Positions 23,557 through 34,989 of a stretch of DNA of 64,000 bases are shown here, one piece after another. This DNA is from Venturia oleaginea (taxonomy: Eukaryota; Ascomycota; Dothideomycetes; Venturiales; Venturiaceae). Position numbers and translations under genes: made by a program. A model generated the notes under the pieces. The model was given only the letters and a program-made list of their open reading frames with translations, had not been told where the DNA came from and searched no databases. Numbering within the stretch: position 1 is the stretch's first letter; each line of letters begins with the position of its first letter. The stretch spans positions 1,054,001 to 1,118,000 of the forward strand of contig JABMLP010000001.1 in assembly GCA_013176395.1 (NCBI GenBank). Reading direction: 5' to 3'.

Positions 23557-25555
23557 TCAATGCTCATCGCAATCATGATTCTCCATAGCTTTCTTCAAGT
23601 CCTCGTCATGAGAGAATGCGCAAGTACCGGCGTCGCACGAAGATCCCAAGGTGAACATCATACACAACGGAGTGAAAGTATGAGTGGCTCCTGGATGACA
23701 ATCCTTGGAGTGATCGAGCTGCATGCAGACCTTGGCCTTGGCACAATTGCTGTTCAGGCACTCGTGACCTTCGAGGGTGCAAGGACAGCAGTCTGACCAT
23801 GATTTCACTCCATCGCTGCGATGGACGGTCGTGCTTATGGCAATTTCCTTGAAATGTTGAGCCTCCTGTGTAGTGGAGGTGCGGTGCTCCTGTGCCGTGA
23901 AAGGTGCATCTTCTTGTGCAGGGGTATCGTACTGGCTCCTATGGAAATCCTTGGATGTGTGAATGGAGAGAGGTGGAATAGTATTTCTGCTGTGCGGCCA
24001 AAGTTAGTCAAATATGCTTCTGGAAATCGATGCCGCGAATTGGCCAGCAGAGCAATTCTTTGCAGTGCCGGTACCATTGATGTCAGATACACATACCTTA
24101 GATGAGACGGCGTTGTCGTCGGATTATGTCGACTGTTTGGCATGATCTCGCGCTTAACTCGCTTGAGAGTGTGCTCAGTCAAGTCGTCCGAGTCCTCTTC
24201 GAACATGTCGCGGGTAGACATAGCATGGCGCTTCTGCGAGCGAGGCTTAGTAACCACATCGTCTTCGAAGCCCTCTTCACGAGGTAGATGTTCTTCTCCA
24301 TCAAACTCTTCATCAACGTCTGCAGTTTTGACATTGATCTTCTCCGGTGGTTCTGCATCTTCGCGGTCTTCCAGCAAAGCCATCAACCCATCCTCGTTTA
24401 ACTTTCGAGTCTCGCATTGCTGGACAACCCATGCTGAAGGATGCTCATCGAAGGGAATAGCATGACCATGCCCACGCTCAAGGTGCTTGCGGAAGGCATC
24501 AGCCCCATTGAAGTACTTGTCATCAATGCAGTTACCATTGCAGTCAGGGCAGCGGAGCTCGACCCATTCTCCATCAGCGCGGCGAATGATGACCGGGTAC
24601 TGAGGAAAAAGAGTGTATGCTTCCATACTATCCTTGTCCTCAAAGCTCTCATCCAGAGTCTCAGATGTTCCTTGTCTCGCCACCGGTGCTGGGATTCTGC
24701 CGTTTCTCAAATCATTGAGTTCAGAAAGAGTGAAACGACGTTCGATAAGGCGCTCAACTTCGTGAGCGCCAAAGAGGACTTTGTTTGGGGTCGTCGCGGA
24801 GATCGCTTTATGTGCTAGTCTGATGTGACGTTTGGCACCCATCACTCCTTTGAACCATCGTCCATCACCGCGCACGTTTCTAGAAAATTAGCGACAGGAC
24901 AAACGTCTCAATAGATATGTGAACTAACCCTTTGCAGATTGGACAAAAGATTTGGATCCAAGTTTTCTTATCCTTTGGGTGCTGCACTATGATAGGATAG
25001 TTTTTGACATTGATCGGATAACTGCTGGAATGATCTGGGCCAGAGACTGCGGGTTCGGACTTCACATCGCGACGTATCGATCTGCGGGGAGTATCGTGCT
25101 CATGGTCATACTCGGGCGACATGACAACATCACGCTTCTTCGCTGCCTTCGACGGGTAATAGGCGGCGTCCTCCTCTGCCTCAGCTGCGCTCTCGCTGGC
25201 TTCTGTGAACAAGGGTTCTTTGACAGGAGCCGCAATTGGCGTAGATACGGAGACTCGCTCTATGCGGCGGTGACTGGATGTGGTCTAGGCATGTTAATAG
25301 ATGGCTAGCAGTGCAATGAGAGACATAACGTACACCAGCGACTTTGCTGTACATGTCCAATTTGGCATCAGCTTGGACTTTGAGAGCCTTGACCTTCTTG
25401 TCGATCCTCGCTTTCTGTTCATCCTTCTTGCGAACAAGCTCGATGATTTGGTGGTCAATATCGTCAAGCTCTCTGCGGCCGCGTTCCTTTGCTTCGTCGA
25501 CTTCGGCGAGCATCTGCTCTGCTTCGCGCTTGAGGCCTCGGATGTAGCCGTCCAT
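23557..25555 (-). CDS. CCCH/C2H2-type zinc-finger protein, 597 aa (paralogue B)
   Basis: Four exons: 25555-25334, 25284-24929, 24879-24097 and 23989-23557. The GTACGT, GTTAGT and GTATGT donors and the AG acceptors (two preceded by clear TTAAC or CTAAC branch sites) keep phase, and the total is a multiple of three. Residues 1-75 form a charged coiled coil. Then come a C2H2 finger (CPICKG ... KRHIRLAHK, built across an intron), a second C2H2 finger (LRCPDCNGN ... FRKHLERGH), an acidic stretch with a basic KRVKRE (possible nuclear signal), and a Cys-rich tail (CCPCTLEGHEC) ending in a CCCH finger (CMMFTLGSSCDAGTCAFSH) and CDEH. The ELRC-C2H2, PCTLxGH and CCCH elements match paralogue A at 6.1-7.8 kb in order. 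Probably RNA- or DNA-binding; role unknown. Confidence 0.85.
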
Positions 25556-26792
25556 ATTGCTGTTCGCGCTTTGATATTGAAGGGAGAGGAAGGAGAGGAG
25601 AAGAGGAAGGATAGGAAGAGAGCAAGTGGTAGTTGTAGGTGTAAATGAGAGGAGAGGACTGAGTGAGCGCGAGATGAGCTGTGGCTAGGTCTGGGCTGGG
25701 TCGTGTGGTCAGCCGAGAATGAGGTTGAATGTTTGGGAATCATTAGTGAGGGTTCGAATCCGTCCGTCTCATAACTGTGTTGTACCTTTTCGTCACTCTC
25801 TGCCTGTCGATGCTCCTCATCACAGTCTCTTGGCCTAAGAGGAGTGATGAGTATATGGACGTGTAGTGTGGCTGTAAAAGCTACATAGACGACGAACCTC
25901 CTCCTGCAGCATAATCTCGGACTTGGGGAAATCCTAAACTCTTGTGAATGGAGTTGTCTTCTTCGTTGGGTGTGATGGATATATCCTCCGATGCCCCTCG
26001 AGCACAACTTAGAAGGTCGCAAGTGTGATTGTTGTTCTGCCCAAGGACCATCTCTTCAACTTTACACAAATAGAGAAATGGCCATCTTTCACTTTACATA
26101 AAGAGAGTAATGGCCATCTTCAACTTTACACAAGAGAGTAATGGCCATCTTCAACTTTACACAAAGAGAGTATTGGCCATCTTCAACAACATGTTCTGGT
26201 TCATCCCGAGGCTGTGATTGTGTTGACGACAAACGTAGATATCGCCGACAGATGAATTTACTGACGTGCCAAACCAAAATCACTCTGCTCCCTTAAAGAG
26301 CAGATGAGATGTGCAAGGTTCGTGGAGCAATGATGGATGACAGCGTAGAACACGTCGGAGATGAAGCAGTACAAATACAACCGATATCCTGCCTAATGGT
26401 TCAAATCCATGCATGGCTAGCGTCGCATCATGAAGTAGCATTCGGTATGTGCAATCGGACCCGTCTCTGTTGCGGCTGACGTTCAACAGAGTAAGGTTCG
26501 CGTTCTCCTGTCCATGACTGCGGGCCAAGATATTGACTGAGGAATCGAGCCCGTCCGCAGCATATGAAAACTCGGGCCGAGCTGCAAAGCCAAAGTCCCA
26601 GTCAAAATAACAGCCAACAACCAACCAACAATTGCTTCACTTGATCCAAGAATAGGAAATGCTGTCCAATGCCCGCCGTAACGCATGCTCTACTTAACGA
26701 CCTTACACTGTCATTAACGCAATACTCATCATCCACAGCAATCTAGAGAAGATCAGATTCAACCTCCCATTCCGATTTCACATACCAGAACA
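25556..26792. other. Intergenic; promoter of paralogue B and a tandem repeat
   Basis: Besides the repeat at 26049-26190 no gene is supported. A GGTTCGAATCC box at about 25750 was checked as a tRNA and rejected. Confidence 0.5.
26049..26190. repeat. About 33-bp tandem repeat, four copies
   Basis: Unit reads roughly CTTCAACTTTACACAAAGAG followed by AGTAATGGCCAT, in about four head-to-tail copies with small differences (one has TTTCACTTTACATAAA, one has TATTGGCCAT). Copies abut, so it is a minisatellite, not a CRISPR array. Confidence 0.85.
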
Positions 26793-27352
26793 ATGCTGTT
26801 CCTTTCATACACTCTCTTCGCAGCATTCGCCATGGCAATTCCACAGTAGGTCCACTCCTGGTCCATTTGTGGATAAACTTGACTGACCCACAAAGTCCCT
26901 TGCAATCACGAGCGGGAGCACCAATTGCGAAACCGATTCCTTCTAACTGTTCCATCACAAATCCTACTCTATGTACCTCAGCGGCATACTGCCCTCCCGT
27001 ATCCTACAAACCTTTCCGAACCACGGCAGCAACTCTTACACCAGGAGGACCTCTCGTATACGCATACTATCTACAACCGGACAGCGCCACAAACTCCACC
27101 ACAGATCAGCTCTTCCAGAAATGTCTCGAGACCTGCTATGGATACGGGACTACAGGAAGCTGCAAGAGTGTCTACCAAGCTTATAATTATCCTGCTCCAC
27201 CTATGTATGGTGGTGCAGGTGGTAACCCTACAATAGCCTGTCTGATGTTTAATCGAGCTGTGACGGTGGAGGACTTTGAGGTTGTGTCTGACAGCGATAC
27301 TGGGAAATGGACAGCTCCGAGAACAGGAGGTATCTCATGCCCGCCTGCTTAA
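26793..27352 (+). CDS. Secreted cysteine-containing protein, 169 aa
   Basis: Exons 26793-26845 and 26896-27352 with a 50-base intron (GTAGGT to AAAG) that joins in phase. The first exon encodes a signal peptide (MLFLSYTLFAAFAMAIP). The mature part has eight cysteines (NCSITNPTLC, AAYCPP, KCLETCYGYG, SCKSVY, IACLMF, ISCPP), three NxS/T sequons and a Tyr/Pro/Gly-rich middle (YNYPAPPMYGGAGG). Likely extracellular. No family recognised. The start is chosen because it supplies the signal peptide; without exon 1 the ORF begins in intron sequence. Confidence 0.72.
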
Positions 27353-28947
27353 TTGATTGCCGATCATGGATATACTGCATAGACCTGGGCCATCCACTAT
27401 TGAAAACGGTTAGAAATTCATTGACATCCATATTGAGTCGAGGGAACGCAGCAAGAACGCAAACCCCGAGATTCACAAAGGCGGCAGTTATGGCATGATT
27501 TTAGGAAGAATAGCCCGCGGGCATATCATAAATCCCTATCAAATGTATGATGTCTGAACTCTAATGTCATTGGTCCACTCCCGCCCAACATACCGCTGTA
27601 AACCTATCCCCAAACATGGTCAAGAGCATGACTACCTCCAAAAAAGCATGACAAGCACCACCACTAATCACCGCACTACAACCCCAAAAACGATCCGGCA
27701 AGTTCCACTCGGTAAAAACATTCCCCGTCATCACGAGCGCACGATAACAACCCCAAAAACAACCAGATTGCGCTTCTCCTTTCCTCATCCAGTAACCCCA
27801 CAATTCCCTTCCCTACCGACACAGAGACAGGACATCCTTGGACTCGGTTACGGGAATATCGTATTGTAGAACCATCCGCCCCTCGAATGCGTTTTATTCC
27901 CACGGACCAGTATCTTACCCCGATGAAGAGCGTGTTCATCTCCCGTCATCCCCACCGTTTTTGATACTAAAATAGCAGTCTTTGTGGATACACTTGTGCT
28001 TGAGACGTTATCAACAGCCACAGGTACAACGGTTCAAACGGTTTTCTTCTTCAATGTGATCGTCGTAACGGTCAACGGGGATGGTGTGGGTGAAACGATG
28101 CATGTATGCATAGATGGTAGGTAGGTAGGTACAATGAAAGAATGTTGCCTTAAACATCACCAACGTACATCGTCTCCAGACCAGACCAGATCCGCGACGC
28201 GTCTGCCTGCCAACCCTGTGGGTGCTGTGTGCCGGTCTGCGGGCTGAGTGGTAGGGCAGACTTTTCTGTGGGTCGTGCTTCTGGGAAAGGTGGGTTTTTG
28301 TTGCCGCTCCAATGGTTGTTCGGGGTTCTCCTTTGGTGGCTTGGTGATCCTTCGCTGGGTCTCTTCGCTGGTCTCCTTCGCTGGGTCTCCTTCGCTGGGT
28401 CTCCTTCGCTGGGCCTCCTTCACTGGATCTCCTTCGTTGGAGTTTGATCTTCACCCGGCCTGTATCGGATTAGCTGTAGAGGGCTGAGAGGGCAATATTA
28501 TCGTCGATCTAGAAAATGCGGGTGGTGTTCGGAGTCACAGGTTGTGCAGGTGCCAGTCTTAAACTTGTTCTATTGGGGCTTGGATTTTTCTTCCGGTGAG
28601 GCCGGTGAGGTTGTTTTGAGAGAATACTGGCATTGTGGTGAACAATTTTGGGGAATGATGGTCTCGATGATAAGTTTTGTCAATTCTTGAAGTTTGGTAT
28701 CTCGAGATTCATCCATCCATCCAAATTCAAATCCATATCCAGACCATTCGGGTTCTTGAAACGCCCAAAGAGTCGCTATTCTATAAGTCGTGATCATTAC
28801 GACAAGACGAGGAGGAGAATCTCCTGACCTTGTCAAAAGAAAGCCTCCCAGACACCATATTTCCCAATGCTGAAACGCTAAATTCACATCAAGTGGTCCT
28901 CCGACTCGAGTGCTCGACAAATAATGAAAATCGCAGCAGGAGTGAGA
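27353..28947. other. Intergenic; contains a 14-bp minisatellite
   Basis: No gene supported. The ORFs over 28.0-28.45 kb come from the repeat at 28339-28440. The 116-codon minus ORF at 28570-28920 has no recognisable domain. Confidence 0.5.
28339..28440. repeat. 14-bp tandem repeat (TCCTTCGCTGGGTC), about seven copies
   Basis: Successive units vary only slightly (CTTCGCTGGTCT, CCTTCGCTGGGCCT, CCTTCACTGGATCT, CCTTCGTTGG). A minisatellite in non-coding DNA. Confidence 0.85.
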
Positions 28948-29673
28948 TTACTTCCCCTCCCTCTCGGCCTTGATTTTCACCTCACCATGCAAGATGGTGA
29001 GGAATTTGCGTAAAGTCTCCGTCGACCCATGACTCCCCTCATCCTCTCCCTTTTCAGTGAGCAGGCTGAGTGTCTTCTTTAGCTTGTCGTATGCATCATT
29101 GAGTTCAGCGTGTGACATCTCCAGACTCCGATATTTAGTCGTAAGCTCATTAAGTTGCACCTCCAAATCTCTGGCATGCTTTTCTTTCCGTTCCCGGAAT
29201 GCGCGTTGCGCCGCACGACTTTTGTGCTCTTCTTCTCTGCAAGCGAGGTCAGCAATCGAATCTTCAGAGAATGAGAGAATTATCAGCTTACTCCGCTGGT
29301 TGCATGTGTTTTCTCGGGTAGATTATGTTGCATAGGCATCGCAATTGTCACGCGTGGACTGTACATTTGTTCATCGGCTGATCCAAAATCGCTTGGTGTG
29401 AGAGGCATTGGATAGTTGAAATTTAAATCGTCGGGTATTGGGCTGAAGGAAGACGAGTACATGGATGATGGGAACATTTCGAACTCGGACATGGTCTGTA
29501 TGGTTTTGAATATCAGTAAACAGTTGTGTTGATGCACGGACTATGATATGATCACTTACGGGAGAGGCATTGATACTCGAGCTGGTGGAAAGATCTGGTG
29601 GGAACTCGTACAGATGGGAGTTGGAAGTATATGATGATGGCGGCGACCAGAAATCTTGACTATTGTGCTCCAT
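28948..29673 (-). pseudogene. AP-1-type bZIP transcription factor gene with a one-base frameshift
   Basis: Exons 29673-29560, 29495-29292 and 29236-28948; both introns are GT-AG and phase 0. The N-terminal 106 residues are Ser/Pro-rich (MEHNSQDFWSPPSSYTSN...), an activation-domain style. Exon 3 opens RRRAQ and then, one base out of frame, reads RAAQRAFRERKEKHARDLE, the fungal AP-1/Yap basic region, followed by a leucine-zipper heptad region (LNELTTKYRSLEMSHAEL). Exon length is 3n+1, as expected for a single added base, about 29219, exactly at the codon for the DNA-contacting Asn. As it stands the protein would lose its DNA-binding region. It could be a real loss, a sequencing error or an unusual splice, though no in-phase acceptor exists nearby. 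Confidence 0.75.
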
Positions 29674-32600
29674 TTCGAAGGATGGTGCAGGGCTGATGAT
29701 TTGCTGTTGTATGAACAGTTGAAGAGTATGTCCTGTAAGGGTGAAGAGCAATTGGGATGGTAGCTTAATTGGGTAGATCAACGGATATGGGCAGGAGTGA
29801 ACAGAGGAGAAGATCGAAGGGGTTCACGTATTCTTATACGCTGATGCTCTCTTGCGGAAAGCATAACCGCAAGACATGTGTGAAGAACGAGTGGACTCCG
29901 CGTATTCGGCTCCAGAAACTATAGGCTGTCTAAACTTGGACAGCCGTTGTATCAATTCTTCAGGGATCCGTCTTTCCGAGCGAGGGCTTAACAGCTGCAG
30001 CAAATAGCATCGCCCCAACCGCAACAGGTATAGATTTCGATGCATCAAAGTCAGCAGCTGCACCAGCGAGGTGCAGAAGCAGGCAGATAGCCAAGAAACT
30101 ACACTTTGTCACCATATGCAGCCTTTGTCATCTCAGGTACCTTGCTCCAGGGATTGAACTGACCTTCTCGAAGGAATCTCGACTCTATGCAGGCGCTAGA
30201 AGCCTTCTAGCGCCGTGGGCTTGGACCCTGAGATGACCGTGTGGAGTTTGTATGGACGATACAGAGCGAGGAGCGTATTGCAAACAATCTGACTCGAATG
30301 TCATTCTTACAGTCCTCTTCCGACATCATCATTCGTGTCAGTTGGCGATCTCCTGTTGAGGACATCAGGAGATCTCGGCTTTGCAGAGGACATTCGGCTT
30401 TATGTTGAGGCTGAGGAAGCAACAGCCTCGTGCTTTATGACGGTTAAGAGGCGACTATCGCGAGTGATTACCAGACACGAGAATAGTCTATGGCCCCACC
30501 GAACTATCCCGAGTTATTGCAGCTGTGGTCGCCTTGTTTTACCTTCCCTCCATCACGAGCCTGTCATGGTCGTTGAACCTACGGAAGCAAATCATGCTAG
30601 CCTAAACAGGCGCGTGTTCGGGAAAAATATGCAGATGCACCCCGCTATCTCGAGATGCTTCGGGAGAGTATCGAGATATCGAAACGGGTTGGAGGAGCGG
30701 CGGCGCCCTGCGATACTGTGGATGTGCTAGCGGAGCGGCGCTGAGGCATTACCGGCAATCACGGTGAGCACAATCGTGGGCAGTCAATTGTGTGCGTGTG
30801 TGTTGGTTCTGCAAGATGATTGTCGTGATTCGTCAAGAACCGGCCGTAGATAGACGCGAAAAGAATTGTGACGGACGGGATGTGATGCGTACCCTTGCTA
30901 GCGATGCTGCAAGTCTTACTTGGCTTGCAGTGATAGGCGGAGAATGAACTCCATTCCTAATTGTAATGCTGGCACGCATAGATGTCCAGGAAATACCAAA
31001 TGTCCAGGAAATTCTCATCTTGTAGCTATTCCTCAGCTCATCGTTATCGCGCCGTGATTCGTCTTCGGAAGAATAAGGCACTCGAGATCGGCTTCCCTTG
31101 TCTCCTGTGATTGCCATTTCTGTGAGTCCCCGGGACATCTTCCACATCATACGATTCAAGCTTAATCGATTGAAGGACAAGCCCTCTGTAAGGCTGAACA
31201 GATGACAACCCAGGAAACAACTGCGAACGGGTTCTGTTGGAATAAGGGCTGTTCAGGAAAGTATTCATTGAAGACTTAGGAACAGCTTGTGGAGGGAAGA
31301 AAAGATTGAATGGCTTACTCTCCTAAGTGATACACTAGTTAGAAGTGAAAGTATGAGGTCATTGCCTGAACTTGACGTAATGCCAAAACGCTCCTGTCCA
31401 AAGATGTTTCAACAGGTTCTCCGTGGACATGGATTCCGTATGAGAAACCGACTTCCTCAGACTGATATCTGGACATTGATCCTTGAAGGCGAGCAGAGGC
31501 CTGTTGATGCCCGAGAACATACGCGCACAACTCTCGAGTAAGTGCACGATCTCATGCCAGCCTATCTCCCTGAATCGACCTAAGAGATAATGATACAGAA
31601 GTTCATCGCTCAGCCCATATCTAGCCCGACGTCCGTTGGGTATCCGCTGTTGCACACAGCTAATATGAATGAAGCAGTAAGCTAGAAGGAAGCTAGAATA
31701 TGTTCCAGCGCAATGGCCTTCACGGCAGGTTATTAATGTACTTGCTGGATCTTAGTCAGATAGCCGTTGCATTGCTCCATGTAACCTTGTTCATGACATA
31801 CTTCTTGCACCTTGCGATCGCCAGCCAATGGTGTTGGTGAAGAATGCGCGCTTCTAGTCTTCGATGACAAACAAGTGGCCGATTAGCTAAGACTGTGTTG
31901 ATGAAATTTATCATAGAGCCGCATTCTGTACCGTTCCAAGCCAATGGAGAGTTGACATCTGGTAAGGTATGGGGGAGTGAGAGGATTAATTTGGAACATA
32001 CAATCTGGTGTCGGATATTGCCGCTTTGGGATGTAAACAGCTCACACCAGCTCTGCGGGGTCGTAGGTCGAGCAAAACATTGACGCGAGCAAGATTCTAG
32101 CAGCGTGTCGCCAGAGCTAGATGTTCAACTCCACGATTTTCTTGGTTTGTTTGTTCCTGGGTTTTGACAAGATAGCATCGTGCAAGACAAAGCTTCTACC
32201 AGAGTAGTAAAAGATAGACAGAGCGGAAGCCGCTCTACAGTCGGCTGTAGAATCATTTGATAGTCCACCCAGATATGGAGTATCTCCTTGGCTAAGAGAT
32301 GCAAACTTGGTCAGCAATGTGATACCAAGTAGCAATGACCCATGGTTGGTTCATGTAATTGGTTGGCTTTGAGAAGGCTAATGCATTGCATGCACAGCCA
32401 CTCTCGCCCTTTTTTAGCCTTTTTTAATCCATAATTAGCCGTGGTATCTTTCTGTACGTCGTCAAGCAATCCCAAGCAGCTTCCTTCATACAAATAGCGG
32501 AAATCTGGCTATTTCGGAAAGGGAATGGGTTATTGCTTGCTTTTTTGGCCATCCACTCTGCCATTGTCTAGCCTATCTCTATGGCTTTGATATAAAACTA

Positions 32601-34989
32601 TTCCACGGCATATTCCATTTCTTTCCGGTGTGTCCAATTGTGGAGATGGAGAAGAAATAGTGAGCGATGTGTGTGGAGCATCAATGTTTAGCTTATCCAG
32701 CCCATGCCATGTACTTCGTTTGGAGAAGTGCTCGAAGGAAACATCGTTCGCATCTGCCAGCTCTTCTCGGGAGGTGATGCACCGACAGATTCCTCAGACA
32801 ATTGTTTGGGGCGTGACTTCCGTTACGCCATCGGAGGCGGCATCACAAGCAATACGAACTCAGCGTCGAGGCTTAGACAACAAGACATGAAGGGAAGCAT
32901 GAATACAGCGCGTGTGACTCCGGAGGGTCTCGCGGCACAGCGGCCAGAGTTCGTGTGTCGAGGCGAGGGAGTAGGCTGTAGGTAGCTTGCTTGTATGGTT
33001 ACATCTGTTGAGGCCATACCAGGTAGCATTGTGATGACTTGCGATGAGTGTAGTTTGAAGAATAACATTTGTGAAATCTGAATCATGTTGCGTAGTGGAC
33101 TGGAAATGGACGCATGATGTGGTCGTCGTTCGGTCCTTTTCCAACTGGTTTCTCTGGTTTCTCAGCATCCCAGCGCAGCCTCAACTTCAACTATCGAATC
33201 CTAATCAATCCAACTCAAATTGGTTCCCGTATCATGGTCAACAGGGGGAATCTAATGCCCAATAGCGACATCTTGAACAGCAAGCCAATGACAGCAAGAC
33301 GTTGAAGCTCTCGCCAAAATCGCACTCATCCATGGCTCTACTCCTGAAAAATCACAGCAAAGTCGTCTTCTGGAATCCGTCTCGGACGACGACGATAGCA
33401 CCAAATCTATTCAACTCCCTCCTTATATTATCTTGGTCCAGAGTGAGAAGAGATGGACAATGTGAAGCCCAGGAGGGTTTGAGGCTGAGAATGAGGTTGG
33501 CATCGCGCATTGTATTGGCAGTAGCAATTATATGCTATCCAGAGCATGGGAATGACCGCCGAATTCCTCGACTCGTCATTTGCGAACATATCCTGCACCT
33601 TCGCCGAGACATTTGACCTTATGTCGATAGCAATCAAACGGTCGTCACTCCACAGCTCTTTGCAAGACCTAACTTGATAGCCTTCCACGATTCTGAGGTA
33701 GATGGTTGGTCTGGCGTAATGATATTCCCCACAAATACACGGCCATAGCATACGTATATCGGGCTTCAAATCCTACACGAGGCTTGATATGTATTTTAGG
33801 CCCCTTGTTACTCTGGTGTTGCAGTAAGCTCGTCGTCTCCCCTCAAAGTCTGCAGATTGTGGTGTCCTGCTAAGAGCCAAATCCCCTGCGTTTGCGCTAT
33901 CTGCTCGTAGGCTGTCGGCCCCCTATTGTCATTGCTTTGACCTCATCTTCGCGGAAACATTGTTGGTGTATCTGCGACCTCATCGATAGACAGAGGCGCT
34001 ATGCCTTGCGCGTTGCACTAGGCTGTTCTGACGAAGGATGGCGCCAAAAAATTGCCTGATAGGCCCAATCTCACCCGCATACCATTGCCTATGATTATCG
34101 TATTGCTTTCGCACAGCAAGGACATGATCGCTCGAGTTCGTCGTGCTCGAAGCTCAATTGGCGGCTTCACAATTCAGCACCACCCCTCTCTACATCATCA
34201 TCAAGATGCCCGATAGAGTCTTCCTTCACGAACCCTCTTTCTCGTCTCAATCCAACCCCACGAATGTCTGACACAAACGGCGATAACTGCGGTCGGAAGT
34301 CGTCTGGGGGGCTTTGACATAGCAAGCGCCTTCTGTGCCATGACCCACTGAAGAATAAAACCACCGCTGTGACCATTCGCCGACGTCAAAGAGCCTCTTT
34401 GTACTTGGGAGTCGTTTGTCTCGTAAGAGAGGAACGGTAATCTTACGTGAGGACCCCGAGTTGGGTCACAAACGGCAATGAAATGGCAGCCAGCACCGTT
34501 GATTATGAGCAGAATCCAGCTTAACGATCCCCGCGAATCCTCGCAACAGCGAAACTCAGCACTCTCCCTCCAATCAAATCCCAAGAATGATCTCAATGGT
34601 CTTCGAAGCGCAGCTACAGTGCGCTGATCCTCAGATTGATCTTCGATCACCAACAGGCGACCTATGGACCCATTCACAAGAAAGGTTTGGCCTATTATCT
34701 CCAACTCCCGCTTCCAGCAATCTCTACGAGCACACGGAGATCTTACAATCGCAAGAGAAGGAGGGAAACTCAATGGAGGGCACGATGCTCGGACCGGGAA
34801 ATCGGCAGCCGGATCATCGCTGCAAGGCCTGGCGGTGATCGTCAATCCTCGTTACCGAAATCGAGGGCGCGATAACACTTTCTCAGTAACAAGAGAATCG
34901 GAAGTCATGTCCGAAGCTCAGCTTGGGTTACAACCGGGATGGAAAACGCAGCCGACTCACCTTGACGAGCACACCCGTCTTGAAAATCG
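29674..34989. other. Gene-poor region, mostly without recognisable genes
   Basis: Many overlapping ORFs of 60-214 codons occur on both strands without domains or coherent splice signals. The exceptions are the dispersed repeat near 31.2-31.5 kb and possible exons of the decayed membrane gene further right. The minus ORFs at 33428-33769 and 34201-34845 read partly like protein but I could not join them to anything. Confidence 0.5.
31240..31450. repeat. Dispersed repeat, copy 1 (other copy at 55.33 kb)
   Basis: Shares AAGTATTCATTGAAGACTTA, ACAGCTTGTGGAGGGAAGAA, GTATGAGGTCATTGC and AAGATGTTTCAACA, in that order, with 55325-55565. The minus strand of both copies ends in related peptides (LLKHLWTGAFWHYVKF here; MLKHLGIGTSWHHVKL there), so it may be the end of a decayed repeated gene. 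Confidence 0.75.

Noticed and set aside
25668..25780. tRNA-like box GGTTCGAATCC at about 25750
   Set aside because: The T-arm stem does not pair, no matching acceptor stem or anticodon arm could be drawn on either strand, and it lies in a gene promoter.
26049..26190. CRISPR-like array
   Set aside because: Units abut without unique spacers and the genome is eukaryotic; it is a minisatellite.
28011..28454. 147-codon Arg/Glu/Lys-rich ORF
   Set aside because: It is the translation of the 14-bp minisatellite and its flank.
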